NCBI GenBank assembly: GCA_900450455.1
Contig: UGGN01000002.1
Location: 62,001 to 126,000 of the forward strand
Direction: 5' to 3'
Origin: [Eubacterium] infirmum
GTDB lineage: Bacteria; Bacillota; Clostridia; Peptostreptococcales; Anaerovoracaceae
DNA length: 64,000 nt
Positions 42,553 through 50,721 of this stretch are shown here, in pieces; positions within the stretch are counted from its first letter, which is position 1, and each line of letters begins with the position of its first letter. A program made the translations under genes and the position numbers. Below the pieces are notes generated by a model. That model was given only the letters and a program-made list of their open reading frames with translations. It had not been told where the DNA came from and made no database searches.

Positions 42553-43824
42553 ATGAAGGCGTATTTACCTAGGATCGCAGATAAATTGTTAGAAGAACGA
42601 TTATACGCAAAGGGTGCAGTTTTAATTGAAGGTCCTAAATGGTGTGGAAAGACAACAACAGCAAAACAAAAGGCTAAAAGCTTTATATCTATGGATCGTC
42701 CTGATATGTCAAAACAATATCAGCAGATGGCAGAGCTTTCTCCCAATACTTTACTTGAGGGAGAAACACCAAGACTAATTGATGAGTGGCAAATAGCACC
42801 AAATTTATGGAATGCTGTACGTTATGAGGTTGATAATAGGGATGAATTTGGTCAATTTATTTTAACAGGTTCAGCTGTACCTAATGAATTTGATGATTCT
42901 ATGCATACAGGTACAGGAAGGATATCTAGGCTTTTGATGAGACCTTTGAGTTTATATGAATCAAAAGATTCGAACGGTGAAATTTCTATCAAAGATTTAT
43001 TCGAGGGCAAAACCATCTCAGCTATTAATGAAACAAGTCTTGAAAAAATCGCTTTTCTAATTTGTAGAGGTGGATGGCCAAAAGCAATCGGTTTAGATGA
43101 AAAGCCAGCTTTATTTCAAGTTATAGATTATTTTGATTCTGTTGTGTCTACTGATATTAGTAGAGTGGATTCTATAAAAAGGGATAAAGAAAGAGCTAAG
43201 AGATTACTTAAATCCTATGCAAGACATGTCGGTACGCAAAGTTCTCTAGAAACTATTAGGCAAGATCTGTTAGCGAATCAGTCAGATACATTTAATCAGG
43301 TAACACTTTATTCTTACTTAGATGCCTTAAGAAAAATATTTGTTATAGAAGATTCTCCGGCATGGAACCCAAATTTAAGGTCGAAAACATCCATACGAAC
43401 AACAGATACAAGATACTTTTCGGATCCATCTATTGCAACTGCAGCATTAGGTATAGGCCCTAACGATCTTCTAGATGATTTAAACACTATGGGTTTTTTA
43501 TTTGAAAACTTATGTGTTCGTGACTTAAGAATTTATGCAGACTATTTAGATGGAACAGTTTATCATTATAGAGATAGGTACGGATTAGAATGTGATGCAG
43601 TGATTCATTTGAGAAATGGAGCTTATGGACTTATCGAAATTAAACTTGGTGGGGATAAATTAATTGAAGAAGGTGCTGAAACTTTAAAAGATTTAGCATC
43701 TAAAATAGATACAAAAAATATGTCCAAGCCGTCATTTATGATGGTGTTGTGTGCAAAAGCACCTTTTGCTTATAATAGAAATGATGGTGTTTATGTTATA
43801 CCTATTACGGCTTTAAGACATTAA
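42553..43824 (+). CDS. AAA_14/DUF4143 ATPase, second intact copy
   Basis: 423 residues: Walker A EGPKWCGKTTTAKQ (about 26-35), Walker B PRLIDEWQIAPNLW, arginine-finger-type LTGSAVPNE and RISRLLMRPLSLYESKDS, then the C-terminal domain with RYGLECDAVIHLRNGAYGLIEIKLGG, a PD-(D/E)XK-like core. It belongs to a different branch from the copy at 34509 (the motif before Walker B is a DEW instead of a DEV). Start behind GGGAGG. The upstream repeats suggest self-regulation. Function unknown; widely copied in anaerobes. Confidence 0.88.
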   Translation: MKAYLPRIADKLLEERLYAKGAVLIEGPKWCGKTTTAKQKAKSFISMDRPDMSKQYQQMAELSPNTLLEGETPRLIDEWQIAPNLWNAVRYEVDNRDEFGQFILTGSAVPNEFDDSMHTGTGRISRLLMRPLSLYESKDSNGEISIKDLFEGKTISAINETSLEKIAFLICRGGWPKAIGLDEKPALFQVIDYFDSVVSTDISRVDSIKRDKERAKRLLKSYARHVGTQSSLETIRQDLLANQSDTFNQVTLYSYLDALRKIFVIEDSPAWNPNLRSKTSIRTTDTRYFSDPSIATAALGIGPNDLLDDLNTMGFLFENLCVRDLRIYADYLDGTVYHYRDRYGLECDAVIHLRNGAYGLIEIKLGGDKLIEEGAETLKDLASKIDTKNMSKPSFMMVLCAKAPFAYNRNDGVYVIPITALRH

Positions 43825-43903
43825 TAGTCTTTTGCTTTTATTTTAATGCGTACTTTCACTAGTAGATTATAAATTATATTTTTAGAGAATAGGAAGCATA
43901 GTC

Positions 43904-44527
43904 ATGAAATATTCTGAGACCGGTTTTAGACCTTTATACCACAATTTTTGCATTTTTCCGATGAACGAAACAATAAAGGTAGTGGCGCAAGATTTTCCTG
44001 AATATGAGGATGCTGATGGCGTTTTAACATACGGATACTGTGATAGGATGGCAGGTTTCACACTAGAGCTTTTATGTTGCGTTAAGCGAGTTGGTGATAG
44101 CCAGTTTGCACTGAAGCAGACAATAGAGAAAATAAGAGGAATCATTCGTATCGGTTCGGTTGCTGATGAAGAGTATGAATTTGTTGGTTATGGAGATAAT
44201 CCAATAAAGGAGAAATTTGAACGTAATCTTGAAGTAATAGCTGAATATGATGCAGATGAGGAGGTTGAAACCTCTCGCACATTTGAGTTACTAGATATAT
44301 TTAGACATGAATTATATCCAGATGATGTTATTGTTTTTATCATAAAAAATGGATTGAAACCAGAAGGATGTTGGGTCAGGATTAATGATCTTAGTGATAG
44401 ACGTGTTATGGGAACTCTTTTAAATGAGCCTAATCAGGATTTCGGGTATCATGCTGGCGATACAATTGCATTTTTTATTTGTGACGATGTGGAAGGTAAT
44501 AAGCGCCTTATCTCTGACTTAAATTAG
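43904..44527 (+). CDS. Conserved hypothetical protein (immunity-like)
   Basis: 207 residues of unknown family. N-terminal MNETIKVVAQDFPEYEDADGVLTYGYCDRMAGFTLELLCC and a C-terminal domain (FRHELYPDDVIVFIIKNGLKPEGCWVRINDL, then PNQDFGYHAGDTIAFFICDD) resemble, in general form, the immunity proteins of polymorphic toxin loci and DUF2314-like domains. No toxin is adjacent. The next gene starts 12 bases downstream, so the two are co-transcribed. Confidence 0.4.
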   Translation: MKYSETGFRPLYHNFCIFPMNETIKVVAQDFPEYEDADGVLTYGYCDRMAGFTLELLCCVKRVGDSQFALKQTIEKIRGIIRIGSVADEEYEFVGYGDNPIKEKFERNLEVIAEYDADEEVETSRTFELLDIFRHELYPDDVIVFIIKNGLKPEGCWVRINDLSDRRVMGTLLNEPNQDFGYHAGDTIAFFICDDVEGNKRLISDLN

Positions 44528-44538
44528 GAAGGAATAAT

Positions 44539-44958
44539 ATGGAATTTATACACGACAGAACGAGCAACATACTTTTCAGCCTTCATGACAGCAGGGTGAA
44601 TAAGATAAAATATCACAATAATACTTTGACATTAAAAGTACATAAAATGTTCCAATTTGTGGATGATGAAGAAAAAGCATATCCGGGGGAAGTATGCTTT
44701 AGAGATTGTGATGTGGACCTATGCAATGTTCTGATATTTAATAAAACCTTGGGTGAAGGACGTTTCAATGGAAAGACTATTTGCTTACAACAGTTTATGG
44801 ATGAATATTCAGGCTCGGAGTTTGAAATAATCACAGAAGGCTATTTTGGTAACACGACAACATATACAGGATGGCTTTGGGAAAATGGAAAGGCTCCGGT
44901 GTCTGCAATTATGTACATTTGGAATAGTGGCGACATGGTGTATCGTGTCGAGAAATAA
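44539..44958 (+). CDS. Hypothetical protein (immunity-like)
   Basis: 139 residues, mostly beta: LFSLHDSRVNKIKYHNNTLTLKVHKMFQF, EVCFRDCDVDLCNVLIFNK, FEIITEGYFGNTTTYTGWLW and SAIMYIWNSGDMVYRVEK. I do not recognise it. It starts behind GGAAGGAA and forms an operon with the gene at 43904. Orphan immunity genes often sit in such small operons, so this is a possible role, not a supported one. Confidence 0.4.
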   Translation: MEFIHDRTSNILFSLHDSRVNKIKYHNNTLTLKVHKMFQFVDDEEKAYPGEVCFRDCDVDLCNVLIFNKTLGEGRFNGKTICLQQFMDEYSGSEFEIITEGYFGNTTTYTGWLWENGKAPVSAIMYIWNSGDMVYRVEK

Positions 44959-45049
44959 ATTCTACGTTTGTATCATAGGAGTCATGTAGATGGCAAGCTA
45001 TGTAATTTTACAATACATTGCTTAGGAATTTGGCATTGACATGTCCGTT

Positions 45050-45090
45050 AGGGGCAGTACAAACCACCGGCTAAGCCGGTGGTCATGATT
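45050..45090 (+). repeat. Orphan IS200 right end
   Basis: AGGGGCAGTACAAACCACCG and the hairpin CCGGCTAAGCCGG followed by TGGTCATGATT match the right end of IS200 copy 1 (22309-22350) with one change. No transposase precedes it. It directly abuts the left end of IS200 copy 3, so one element seems to have entered next to a remnant of another. Confidence 0.75.
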
Positions 45091-45099
45091 GTAGGGACG

Positions 45100-45848
45100 T
45101 GTCCCTGTTGAGTACGCAAAGCGTGCGAAATAAAAAAACCACCTGCTATGCGGGTGGAAAACAATGGGTTATACCCAAACACCTTTCCAGATATAATAGA
45201 ATTGTTCAAGCTACTATCATAAAGAAAGGAAAGGTGTTATAAATGGCGAATAAACATAATAGCCTATCTCATACAAAATGGTTGTGTAAGTATCATATTG
45301 TATTTACTCTAAAGTATAGACGAAAAATCATATATAATCAATACCGAGAAAGTATAAAAGAAATAATAAAGTCACTTTGTAAATATAAAGGTGTTGAAAT
45401 AATAGAAGGACATTTGATGGCAGATCATGTTCATATGCTAGTAAGTATACCACCTAAATATAGTGTATCAAGTATCATGGGATACCTGAAAGGTAAAAGT
45501 GCGTTGATGATTTTTGACAAACATGCAAATTTAAAATACAAGTTTGGAAATAGGCATTTTTGGTCAGAGGGATATTATGTAAGCACGGTAGGACTTAATG
45601 AGGCTACAATAGCAAAGTATATAAGAGAACAAGAGAAGCACGACATAGCGATAGATAAATTAAGTGTTAAGGAATACAAAGACCCTTTTAAGGGTAGCAA
45701 GTAATACAAGTACCCTTTTAAAGGGTTAGCAACGAGTCAAAGGCGGTAGTAGCTTGAACGAAGTGAAAGCGAGCGCCTTGAGGTGTTGCCGGTAACAATG
45801 GCTTATAGCCAAAGAACAAACCACCCGTTTTACGGGTGGTCATGATTC
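45100..45848 (+). mobile_element. IS200-type element, copy 3
   Basis: Left end hairpin CCACCTGCTATGCGGGTGG at about 45145 and right end CCACCCGTTTTACGGGTGG at 45821-45839 followed by TCATGATT. It carries a single Y1 transposase, no tnpB, and a 5' leader with inverted repeats before the start codon. The internal layout is the same as copy 2. Confidence 0.8.
45243..45704 (+). CDS. tnpA: IS200-type Y1 transposase TnpA, copy 3
   Basis: 153 residues: SLSHTKWLCKYHIVFTLKYRRKIIYNQY, the HUH motif ADHVHMLVSIPP (ADH instead of PDH), ALMIFDKHANLKYKFGNRHFW and the tyrosine helix IAKYIREQEKHD. Start behind AAAGGAAAGGTG. It is the closer relative of copy 2. Intact length. Confidence 0.93.
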   Translation: MANKHNSLSHTKWLCKYHIVFTLKYRRKIIYNQYRESIKEIIKSLCKYKGVEIIEGHLMADHVHMLVSIPPKYSVSSIMGYLKGKSALMIFDKHANLKYKFGNRHFWSEGYYVSTVGLNEATIAKYIREQEKHDIAIDKLSVKEYKDPFKGSK

Positions 45849-46030
45849 TTATGAAAGATGGGGACATTATACAATAATACATAATACTACAAAATTGCTA
45901 AAAGCATTTATATAGTATGGTGTTTAGATAGAAATTTTGCGAGTAGTTCTGTCAGCAAATATAAAAGTTTTACACAAAAGACTTTGTATCAAAAAAATAT
46001 AGGTAGATATGATTTAACTGGTGAGAACAC

Positions 46031-46418
46031 ATGAATGATAGTTCGGAATTTATAGAGTGCAAGATAAGTAAAACCATTAATCGATGTGAAATACCTAATT
46101 GTTACATATATAGCATTAATATCTAAGAAGGTGGTGAAGCTATATGCCCACAATGGTATATATATGTACTTTACGGATAGGAATATTAATAGAAAAGCAC
46201 AGAATTGGAGAGGCTTAGATTTCAAGAAATTCAAAGAAAATGATAACAGATATAATAAACTATATGATGAAGCATTAATTTCAGTTTTTGAATATAATGT
46301 TGGTAGTGAGCTTGAAGTCATTTTTGTAGAGCATAATGAAAAGCTAGATGAAGATGATATAAAAACAATATGCGATTTATCAATTGAGAATTGTGAAAAA
46401 GGGATTTTAGTACTTTAA
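46031..46418 (+). pseudogene. Unidentified, possibly frameshifted gene
   Basis: An ATG at 46031 starts MNDSSEFIECKISKTINRCE then IPNCYIYSINI-stop; overlapping in another frame from 46086 (GTG) an open stretch encodes VVKLYAHNGIYMYFTDRNIN, KAQNWRGLDFKKFKENDNRY and VIFVEHNEKLDEDDIKTICD to a stop at 46418. The two parts may be one protein with a frameshift near 46120. I do not recognise the family. It is in line with the membrane protein downstream. Confidence 0.3.
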
Positions 46419-46460
46419 ATATGATAATTGCTATATAAGAAATAATTTTAAGGGATGTAT

Positions 46461-47147
46461 ATGAAGTTTAATTATCCGTATTGTAGTATAGAAAATGTAT
46501 ATAAAATGTTCGAGTTTGAATTTAATCAAAAAATGAGAAGTGAGCATAATTGGCTTAAAAAAAAACTTCACCCTTCGTGCATACTTTTGTGCATATTAAT
46601 GTGGTTTATATTTATTTTATGCGTAAAAAGTAAACCAATACATATAAACTACATACACATATATAAGTTATTGTTACCTTTTTGTATAGTGTATAGTTTG
46701 ATGAATTATTATTCCGATTTTTCAAATGTTGAAAAAAATGTTGCAGAGAGTGCTCTTGATAACATTTTAGTGATGGGAAAAATTCGAAAAACTAAGTGCT
46801 ACTTGGATGAACTTATCTATGAAAGTGAAATATTACTAAAAAAAAGAACTAGCTTATTAAAGACGTTTAATGGTAGCTGGATATATAGTTTTATAAAGAA
46901 TACATTTCTTTTAATTGTAACTTTCACTATGGGATTTCTGTCATCAGAAATGTCTAAAGAAGGCATTTCAAATGCTTCCAAAAATTTCTTTGCATTATTT
47001 AACCTTTTATTAGAAATAGAAACATTATTAGTGCCTATTTTTATAATATGGTATTCCCTGTTAATTTTACCAAACCGAAAACTAAACTTGTATTTATACA
47101 CTTTAAAATCAAAAAAAACACAAATAATACTTAGCAGCTATTTATAA
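46461..47147 (+). CDS. Hypothetical membrane protein with four helices
   Basis: About 228 residues. Helices: CILLCILMWFIFILCV, LLLPFCIVYSLMNYY, FIKNTFLLIVTFTMGFLSS and IETLLVPIFIIWYSLLIL, with a charged 60-residue loop between the second and third (LDNILVMGKIRKTKCYLDELIYESEILLKKR). I chose the ATG at 46461, six bases after AGGGATG; ATG 46455 is possible. No family was recognised. It may pair with the preceding unidentified gene, both between an IS200 and the CRISPR operon. Confidence 0.5.
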   Translation: MKFNYPYCSIENVYKMFEFEFNQKMRSEHNWLKKKLHPSCILLCILMWFIFILCVKSKPIHINYIHIYKLLLPFCIVYSLMNYYSDFSNVEKNVAESALDNILVMGKIRKTKCYLDELIYESEILLKKRTSLLKTFNGSWIYSFIKNTFLLIVTFTMGFLSSEMSKEGISNASKNFFALFNLLLEIETLLVPIFIIWYSLLILPNRKLNLYLYTLKSKKTQIILSSYL

Positions 47148-47387
47148 GAGTTATGTAGTTAACTACAACTGCGGAATTTGTAACAAGTAAATTTGGTTTT
47201 ATCTATTAAAGAGAACTATGTTTTATTCTATTAAATTCTTTTTCTATTAAGATAATTGGATAGCTCATCGTAACGATTATTCTTAAAATTGTATGCATAT
47301 TGCTACATTATATCTCGATTAGAGAATATGGACTGGTTAATTTTAAGAAAATTGATTTTTGAGAACAAGGATAGCGTATCTGAGCTT

Positions 47388-47424
47388 GTGGGTGAAAATC
47401 ACCCACACGATAATTTAAAGTGCC
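47388..47424 (-). repeat. Dispersed 25-bp repeat, copy before the cas operon
   Basis: Identical over 25 bases with 30940-30964 (core CACGATAATTTAAAGTG). Here the first bases also form a hairpin GTGGGTG/CACCCAC (47388-47406). It lies 80 bases upstream of the cas promoter but its match elsewhere suggests a DUF4143-type operator leftover, not a cas control site. Confidence 0.6.
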
Positions 47425-47506
47425 CTTTTTAGGGTCGTTACTGCCGGGAGTGCTTTTTAAATACCGAATATCTGTTCTGTTATAAGGATTTACAAGATAC
47501 AAGGGG

Positions 47507-47535
47507 TTGACAAAATAAGAATTTTTGTATATATT
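47507..47535 (+). promoter_or_regulatory. Promoter of the cas operon
   Basis: A perfect TTGACA (47507-47512) is followed after 17 bases by TATATT (47530-47535), 92 bases before the cas6 start. The cas genes overlap or abut, so this promoter probably drives all eight. Confidence 0.7.
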
Positions 47536-47627
47536 GAATTAAGTGAATATTATCAGTTTGTAATCTTAATTGTATTTTGTACATTGATTAATTGAATATA
47601 TCCAAATTGGATAACGGGAGGCATTTA

Positions 47628-48359
47628 ATGAAATATATTTTAAAAGTGCGTTTAGATAAGCCTGAATTTAAATTGGACTATAGGCGCACAATTATCAGTT
47701 TCTTCAAGAAGTCAATTTCTGAGTATCAGGGAGGAATGTATTACGATGAAATATATAACTCCGGAGCTGTAAAAAAGTCGTTGGTTTGGTCTATAGGATT
47801 TGGCAAAGCAAAGTTTAATAGTAATATTATTAACATGGCCGATTGTAACTTGGAAATCACATTAAAGATTTCAGATCCTGAAACTGCATTGATTTATTAT
47901 TCCGGCTTACTTGAGATGAAGGGTAAGGCTTTCCCTTTAGAAAATGGAAATCACATGGAGCTTCAATCTATCAAGATGGTTAGGGAACCAAAGATAAACG
48001 ATGAACTCGTTATATTTAAAATCCGTTCACCTATTTGTCTAAAAAAACATGTCGATAGAAGTAATAGAGATTGGTATGTAAGTATAGGTGATTCAGAATT
48101 TGCACTTGAACTTGAGAAAAAACTTTTAGAAGATCTTCCAGACATGAAAGATAAGATAAATGAGTTAAAGTTTAATTTTGACGGGCTCAGAAAAATAATC
48201 ATAAGCTCTTATGGGATAAAAATTCCAGTAACAATCGGTGAATTCATCATTCAAGGAAATACTGATATTTTAAACCATATATTAAAAAATGGAATCGGAT
48301 CAAAGAGAAATTCCGGATTTGGATTAGTCGAAGCAACTGTGCAGAAGGAGGTGATGTAG
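47628..48359 (+). CDS. cas6: Cas6, pre-crRNA processing endoribonuclease
   Basis: 243 residues with two ferredoxin-like halves and the C-terminal glycine-rich loop NGIGSKRNSGFGLVEA, the Cas6 signature. Early parts: ILKVRLDKPEFKLDYRRTII and GMYYDEIYNSGAVKKSLVWSIGF. It cuts the repeat transcripts and stays bound to the 3' handle in Cascade. I start at the ATG 47628 after GGGAGG; the frame opens 12 codons earlier. The cas8 ATG follows directly on the TAG. Confidence 0.9.
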   Translation: MKYILKVRLDKPEFKLDYRRTIISFFKKSISEYQGGMYYDEIYNSGAVKKSLVWSIGFGKAKFNSNIINMADCNLEITLKISDPETALIYYSGLLEMKGKAFPLENGNHMELQSIKMVREPKINDELVIFKIRSPICLKKHVDRSNRDWYVSIGDSEFALELEKKLLEDLPDMKDKINELKFNFDGLRKIIISSYGIKIPVTIGEFIIQGNTDILNHILKNGIGSKRNSGFGLVEATVQKEVM

Positions 48360-49838
48360 ATGATTACAGTTGTAGAACAGGAATTTGATAATGTCTCATA
48401 TAATCGCTGCCTTGAGTTATCTGATTGGAGATTTTCAGCTTCAGCCGTAGGACTCATAAGATTTTTTGAACACTGTAGTTTAAAGTATTATAAGGCTAAA
48501 CGTAAGTTATATTACAACTTTGAAGATATTGATTTAACACAAAAAGAAGTGCAAGATAATTATTCGCGTTTTGCCGAATTTTGGTTTTCCGAGTTAATGC
48601 ATCATATGTTATTAGCAGAACTTTATGAAAAACGGAACCTAAGCGATGATGATAAAAAAATAATAAATGAAAAATTCGCAGCAAACTCAATCATGAAAAA
48701 AGTTTTTAAGGGAATTAAGTATGGGGATTTAACTCCTGAAGAAATTAAACAACGAATAGCTGACAATAAGTCAGACATAATCCTCAGCACATTTGTCAAT
48801 TCGATAAATGGATATAGAAAGTATGCGACAATTTCGTGCTTCGGCAAGGAAAGTCAAGACTGCTGCAGGTTGTTAGGACATTATGTAGATATCGGACGTA
48901 AAACAAAATCTTTAGGCTTTAATTTTGATAAATCGGCTGCAACATTTACTGACGAAATCGAATTTGATTTTATTCCATTTGCATTTTCAAAGGGACGAGA
49001 GTCAATATTTGTAAATAATAATATAAATCTTAGAAGATTACTTGAAAGTAACAATAAAGTCAAGGTTTATTTCGATAAACTCGCTGATAAAAATGCTTCG
49101 TGGAACAATATTTTTTATAATTTCTTAAACAGCAGCAGATTTATAAGACAGGATACGGAAATTATAATGAAGAAAGTGGAGACGGATTGTTACGAAACTA
49201 TATTTGTAAGAAAACCGGCAATCGATACATTTATTGAAATCACGAAAAAAAATTCTGTTGATAATCTAAGTAGTCTGGATATGTTATTAAAAAGACATAT
49301 TAAAGTTAATGAAAATTATTATTTAAATATTTCGGAGCTGATTACTAAGTCAATATTAAATGGAACATTGCTTGATGATTTGATAGAACGTATTTTTAAA
49401 ATAGAATCAGTTGATAAAGATGGAATTAGGTATGCATTTGTTATTGGTCAATTAATTCGAATAAACACAGTGGTGTACAAGAATTTTTATAGTTTGGAGG
49501 TAGAAATGGATTCGGAAAAGTATTTAAAGGGTGCGTATTTATCGGCAAAAGATGTAACGAGGTATTTTAAAGATATGAATCTGGATAATAAAACGAATGG
49601 CTATAGACAAAAGTTGATTAGTTGTATCATAGCAAAGGATTATGATAGATTCATTGAGATAATGCTTCAATTATCATCATATACTCAGAAAAGTTTCGGC
49701 TTTATGCACATGTTGATAAAAGATTTTGAAGCAAACAAGAATTTGGCATATGAATTTATAAATTCATTAGGGGATTATAATAAACCTGTATCCAGCGATA
49801 ACAATACCACTGAGGAGGGAAAGAAAAATGAAAAATAA
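48360..49838 (+). CDS. cas8: Cas8 large subunit (Cst1/Cas8a1-like, Tneap type)
   Basis: 492 residues, no known catalytic motif, as usual for Cas8. The opening SDWRFSASAVGLIRFFEHCSLKYYK and the central IEFDFIPFAFSKGRESIFVNNNINLRRLLESN fit the Cst1 family of the Tneap I-B subtype. It should recognise the PAM and recruit Cas3. There is a C-x-C-rich spot (ISCFGKESQDCCRLLGHYVDIG). Family given by position and general form; eye comparison of Cas8 is weak. It overlaps cas7 by 11 bases. Confidence 0.75.
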   Translation: MITVVEQEFDNVSYNRCLELSDWRFSASAVGLIRFFEHCSLKYYKAKRKLYYNFEDIDLTQKEVQDNYSRFAEFWFSELMHHMLLAELYEKRNLSDDDKKIINEKFAANSIMKKVFKGIKYGDLTPEEIKQRIADNKSDIILSTFVNSINGYRKYATISCFGKESQDCCRLLGHYVDIGRKTKSLGFNFDKSAATFTDEIEFDFIPFAFSKGRESIFVNNNINLRRLLESNNKVKVYFDKLADKNASWNNIFYNFLNSSRFIRQDTEIIMKKVETDCYETIFVRKPAIDTFIEITKKNSVDNLSSLDMLLKRHIKVNENYYLNISELITKSILNGTLLDDLIERIFKIESVDKDGIRYAFVIGQLIRINTVVYKNFYSLEVEMDSEKYLKGAYLSAKDVTRYFKDMNLDNKTNGYRQKLISCIIAKDYDRFIEIMLQLSSYTQKSFGFMHMLIKDFEANKNLAYEFINSLGDYNKPVSSDNNTTEEGKKNEK

Positions 49839-50721
49839 AGCACTTACATTAACTATCATCGCAAATATGACATCAAATTATGGTGAAGGACTTGGAAATA
49901 TAGGAAGTGTTCAAAAGGTTTATAGAAATGGTAAATCATACGCTATACGTTCCAGAGAAAGCATGAAAAATGCAATAATGGTTCAAAGCGGACTTTACGA
50001 TGATCTCGAAGTGCAAGTTGATAAATCGGTAAATCAAAAAGCAGTTTCCAAAGATATAAATGCAAGTAACAACCGCGCTCTCGAAGGTGGATATATGAAC
50101 ACATCAAATGGCACAAAAATTAGAAAGAGCTCTTTTTATCTTACTGATGCTATTTCGTTTAACTCTTTTGTAAATGAGACGCGTTTTCATAATAACCTGT
50201 ATTTAGCGCAAACATATGCAAAAAAGACAGGGATTAGTGTTCAGGATAAAGCAAAAGAGGCCGGCCTGATGCCATATCAATATGAATATGACAAGTCATT
50301 GAAAAAATACAGCATTACCATTGACTTAGACAGGATCGGAGTTGACGAAAATTATAATGCTGAGGCAAATTCTGAAGAAAAAATCTATAGAGTAAATGCA
50401 CTACTTGATACAGTTAAGACGCTAACAATGGTTGTAAAGGGAAACTTAGATAATGCTGAGCCAGTGTTCGTTGTCGGTGGAATCGGAGATAGAAAAACTC
50501 ACTATTTTGATAATGTAGTTCAAATGGAGAATTTGAGATTAAAATTAGGAGATGATTTAAAAAAGAAATTGTCGGAAGGATATAAGCTTGGTCTTCTTGA
50601 AGGATATAATTTTGAAAATGAAGATCAAATCAAATCAGAATTAAATCCGATTTCAATCGAGAATTTCTTTGATAATCTATATGAAGAGGTGAGAGCATAT
50701 TATGAAGGCGCTGCGAATTAA
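49828..50721 (+). CDS. cas7: Cas7 backbone subunit (Cst2/DevR family)
   Basis: 297 residues: LTLTIIANMTSNYGEGLGNIGSVQKVYRNGKSYAIRSRESMKNAI, SSFYLTDAISFNSFVNETRF and PVFVVGGIGDRKTHYFDNVVQ, the Cst2/DevR pattern. Several copies form the Cascade filament along the crRNA. Starts behind GAGGAGGG inside the end of cas8 and overlaps cas5 by 20 bases, so its expression is coupled. Confidence 0.93.
   Translation: MKNKALTLTIIANMTSNYGEGLGNIGSVQKVYRNGKSYAIRSRESMKNAIMVQSGLYDDLEVQVDKSVNQKAVSKDINASNNRALEGGYMNTSNGTKIRKSSFYLTDAISFNSFVNETRFHNNLYLAQTYAKKTGISVQDKAKEAGLMPYQYEYDKSLKKYSITIDLDRIGVDENYNAEANSEEKIYRVNALLDTVKTLTMVVKGNLDNAEPVFVVGGIGDRKTHYFDNVVQMENLRLKLGDDLKKKLSEGYKLGLLEGYNFENEDQIKSELNPISIENFFDNLYEEVRAYYEGAAN

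Noticed and set aside
21655..45848. IS605 or TnpB/IscB-linked elements with guide RNA
   Set aside because: All three Y1 transposase elements are single-gene IS200 forms; no TnpB or IscB coding sequence or remnant was seen between the ends.
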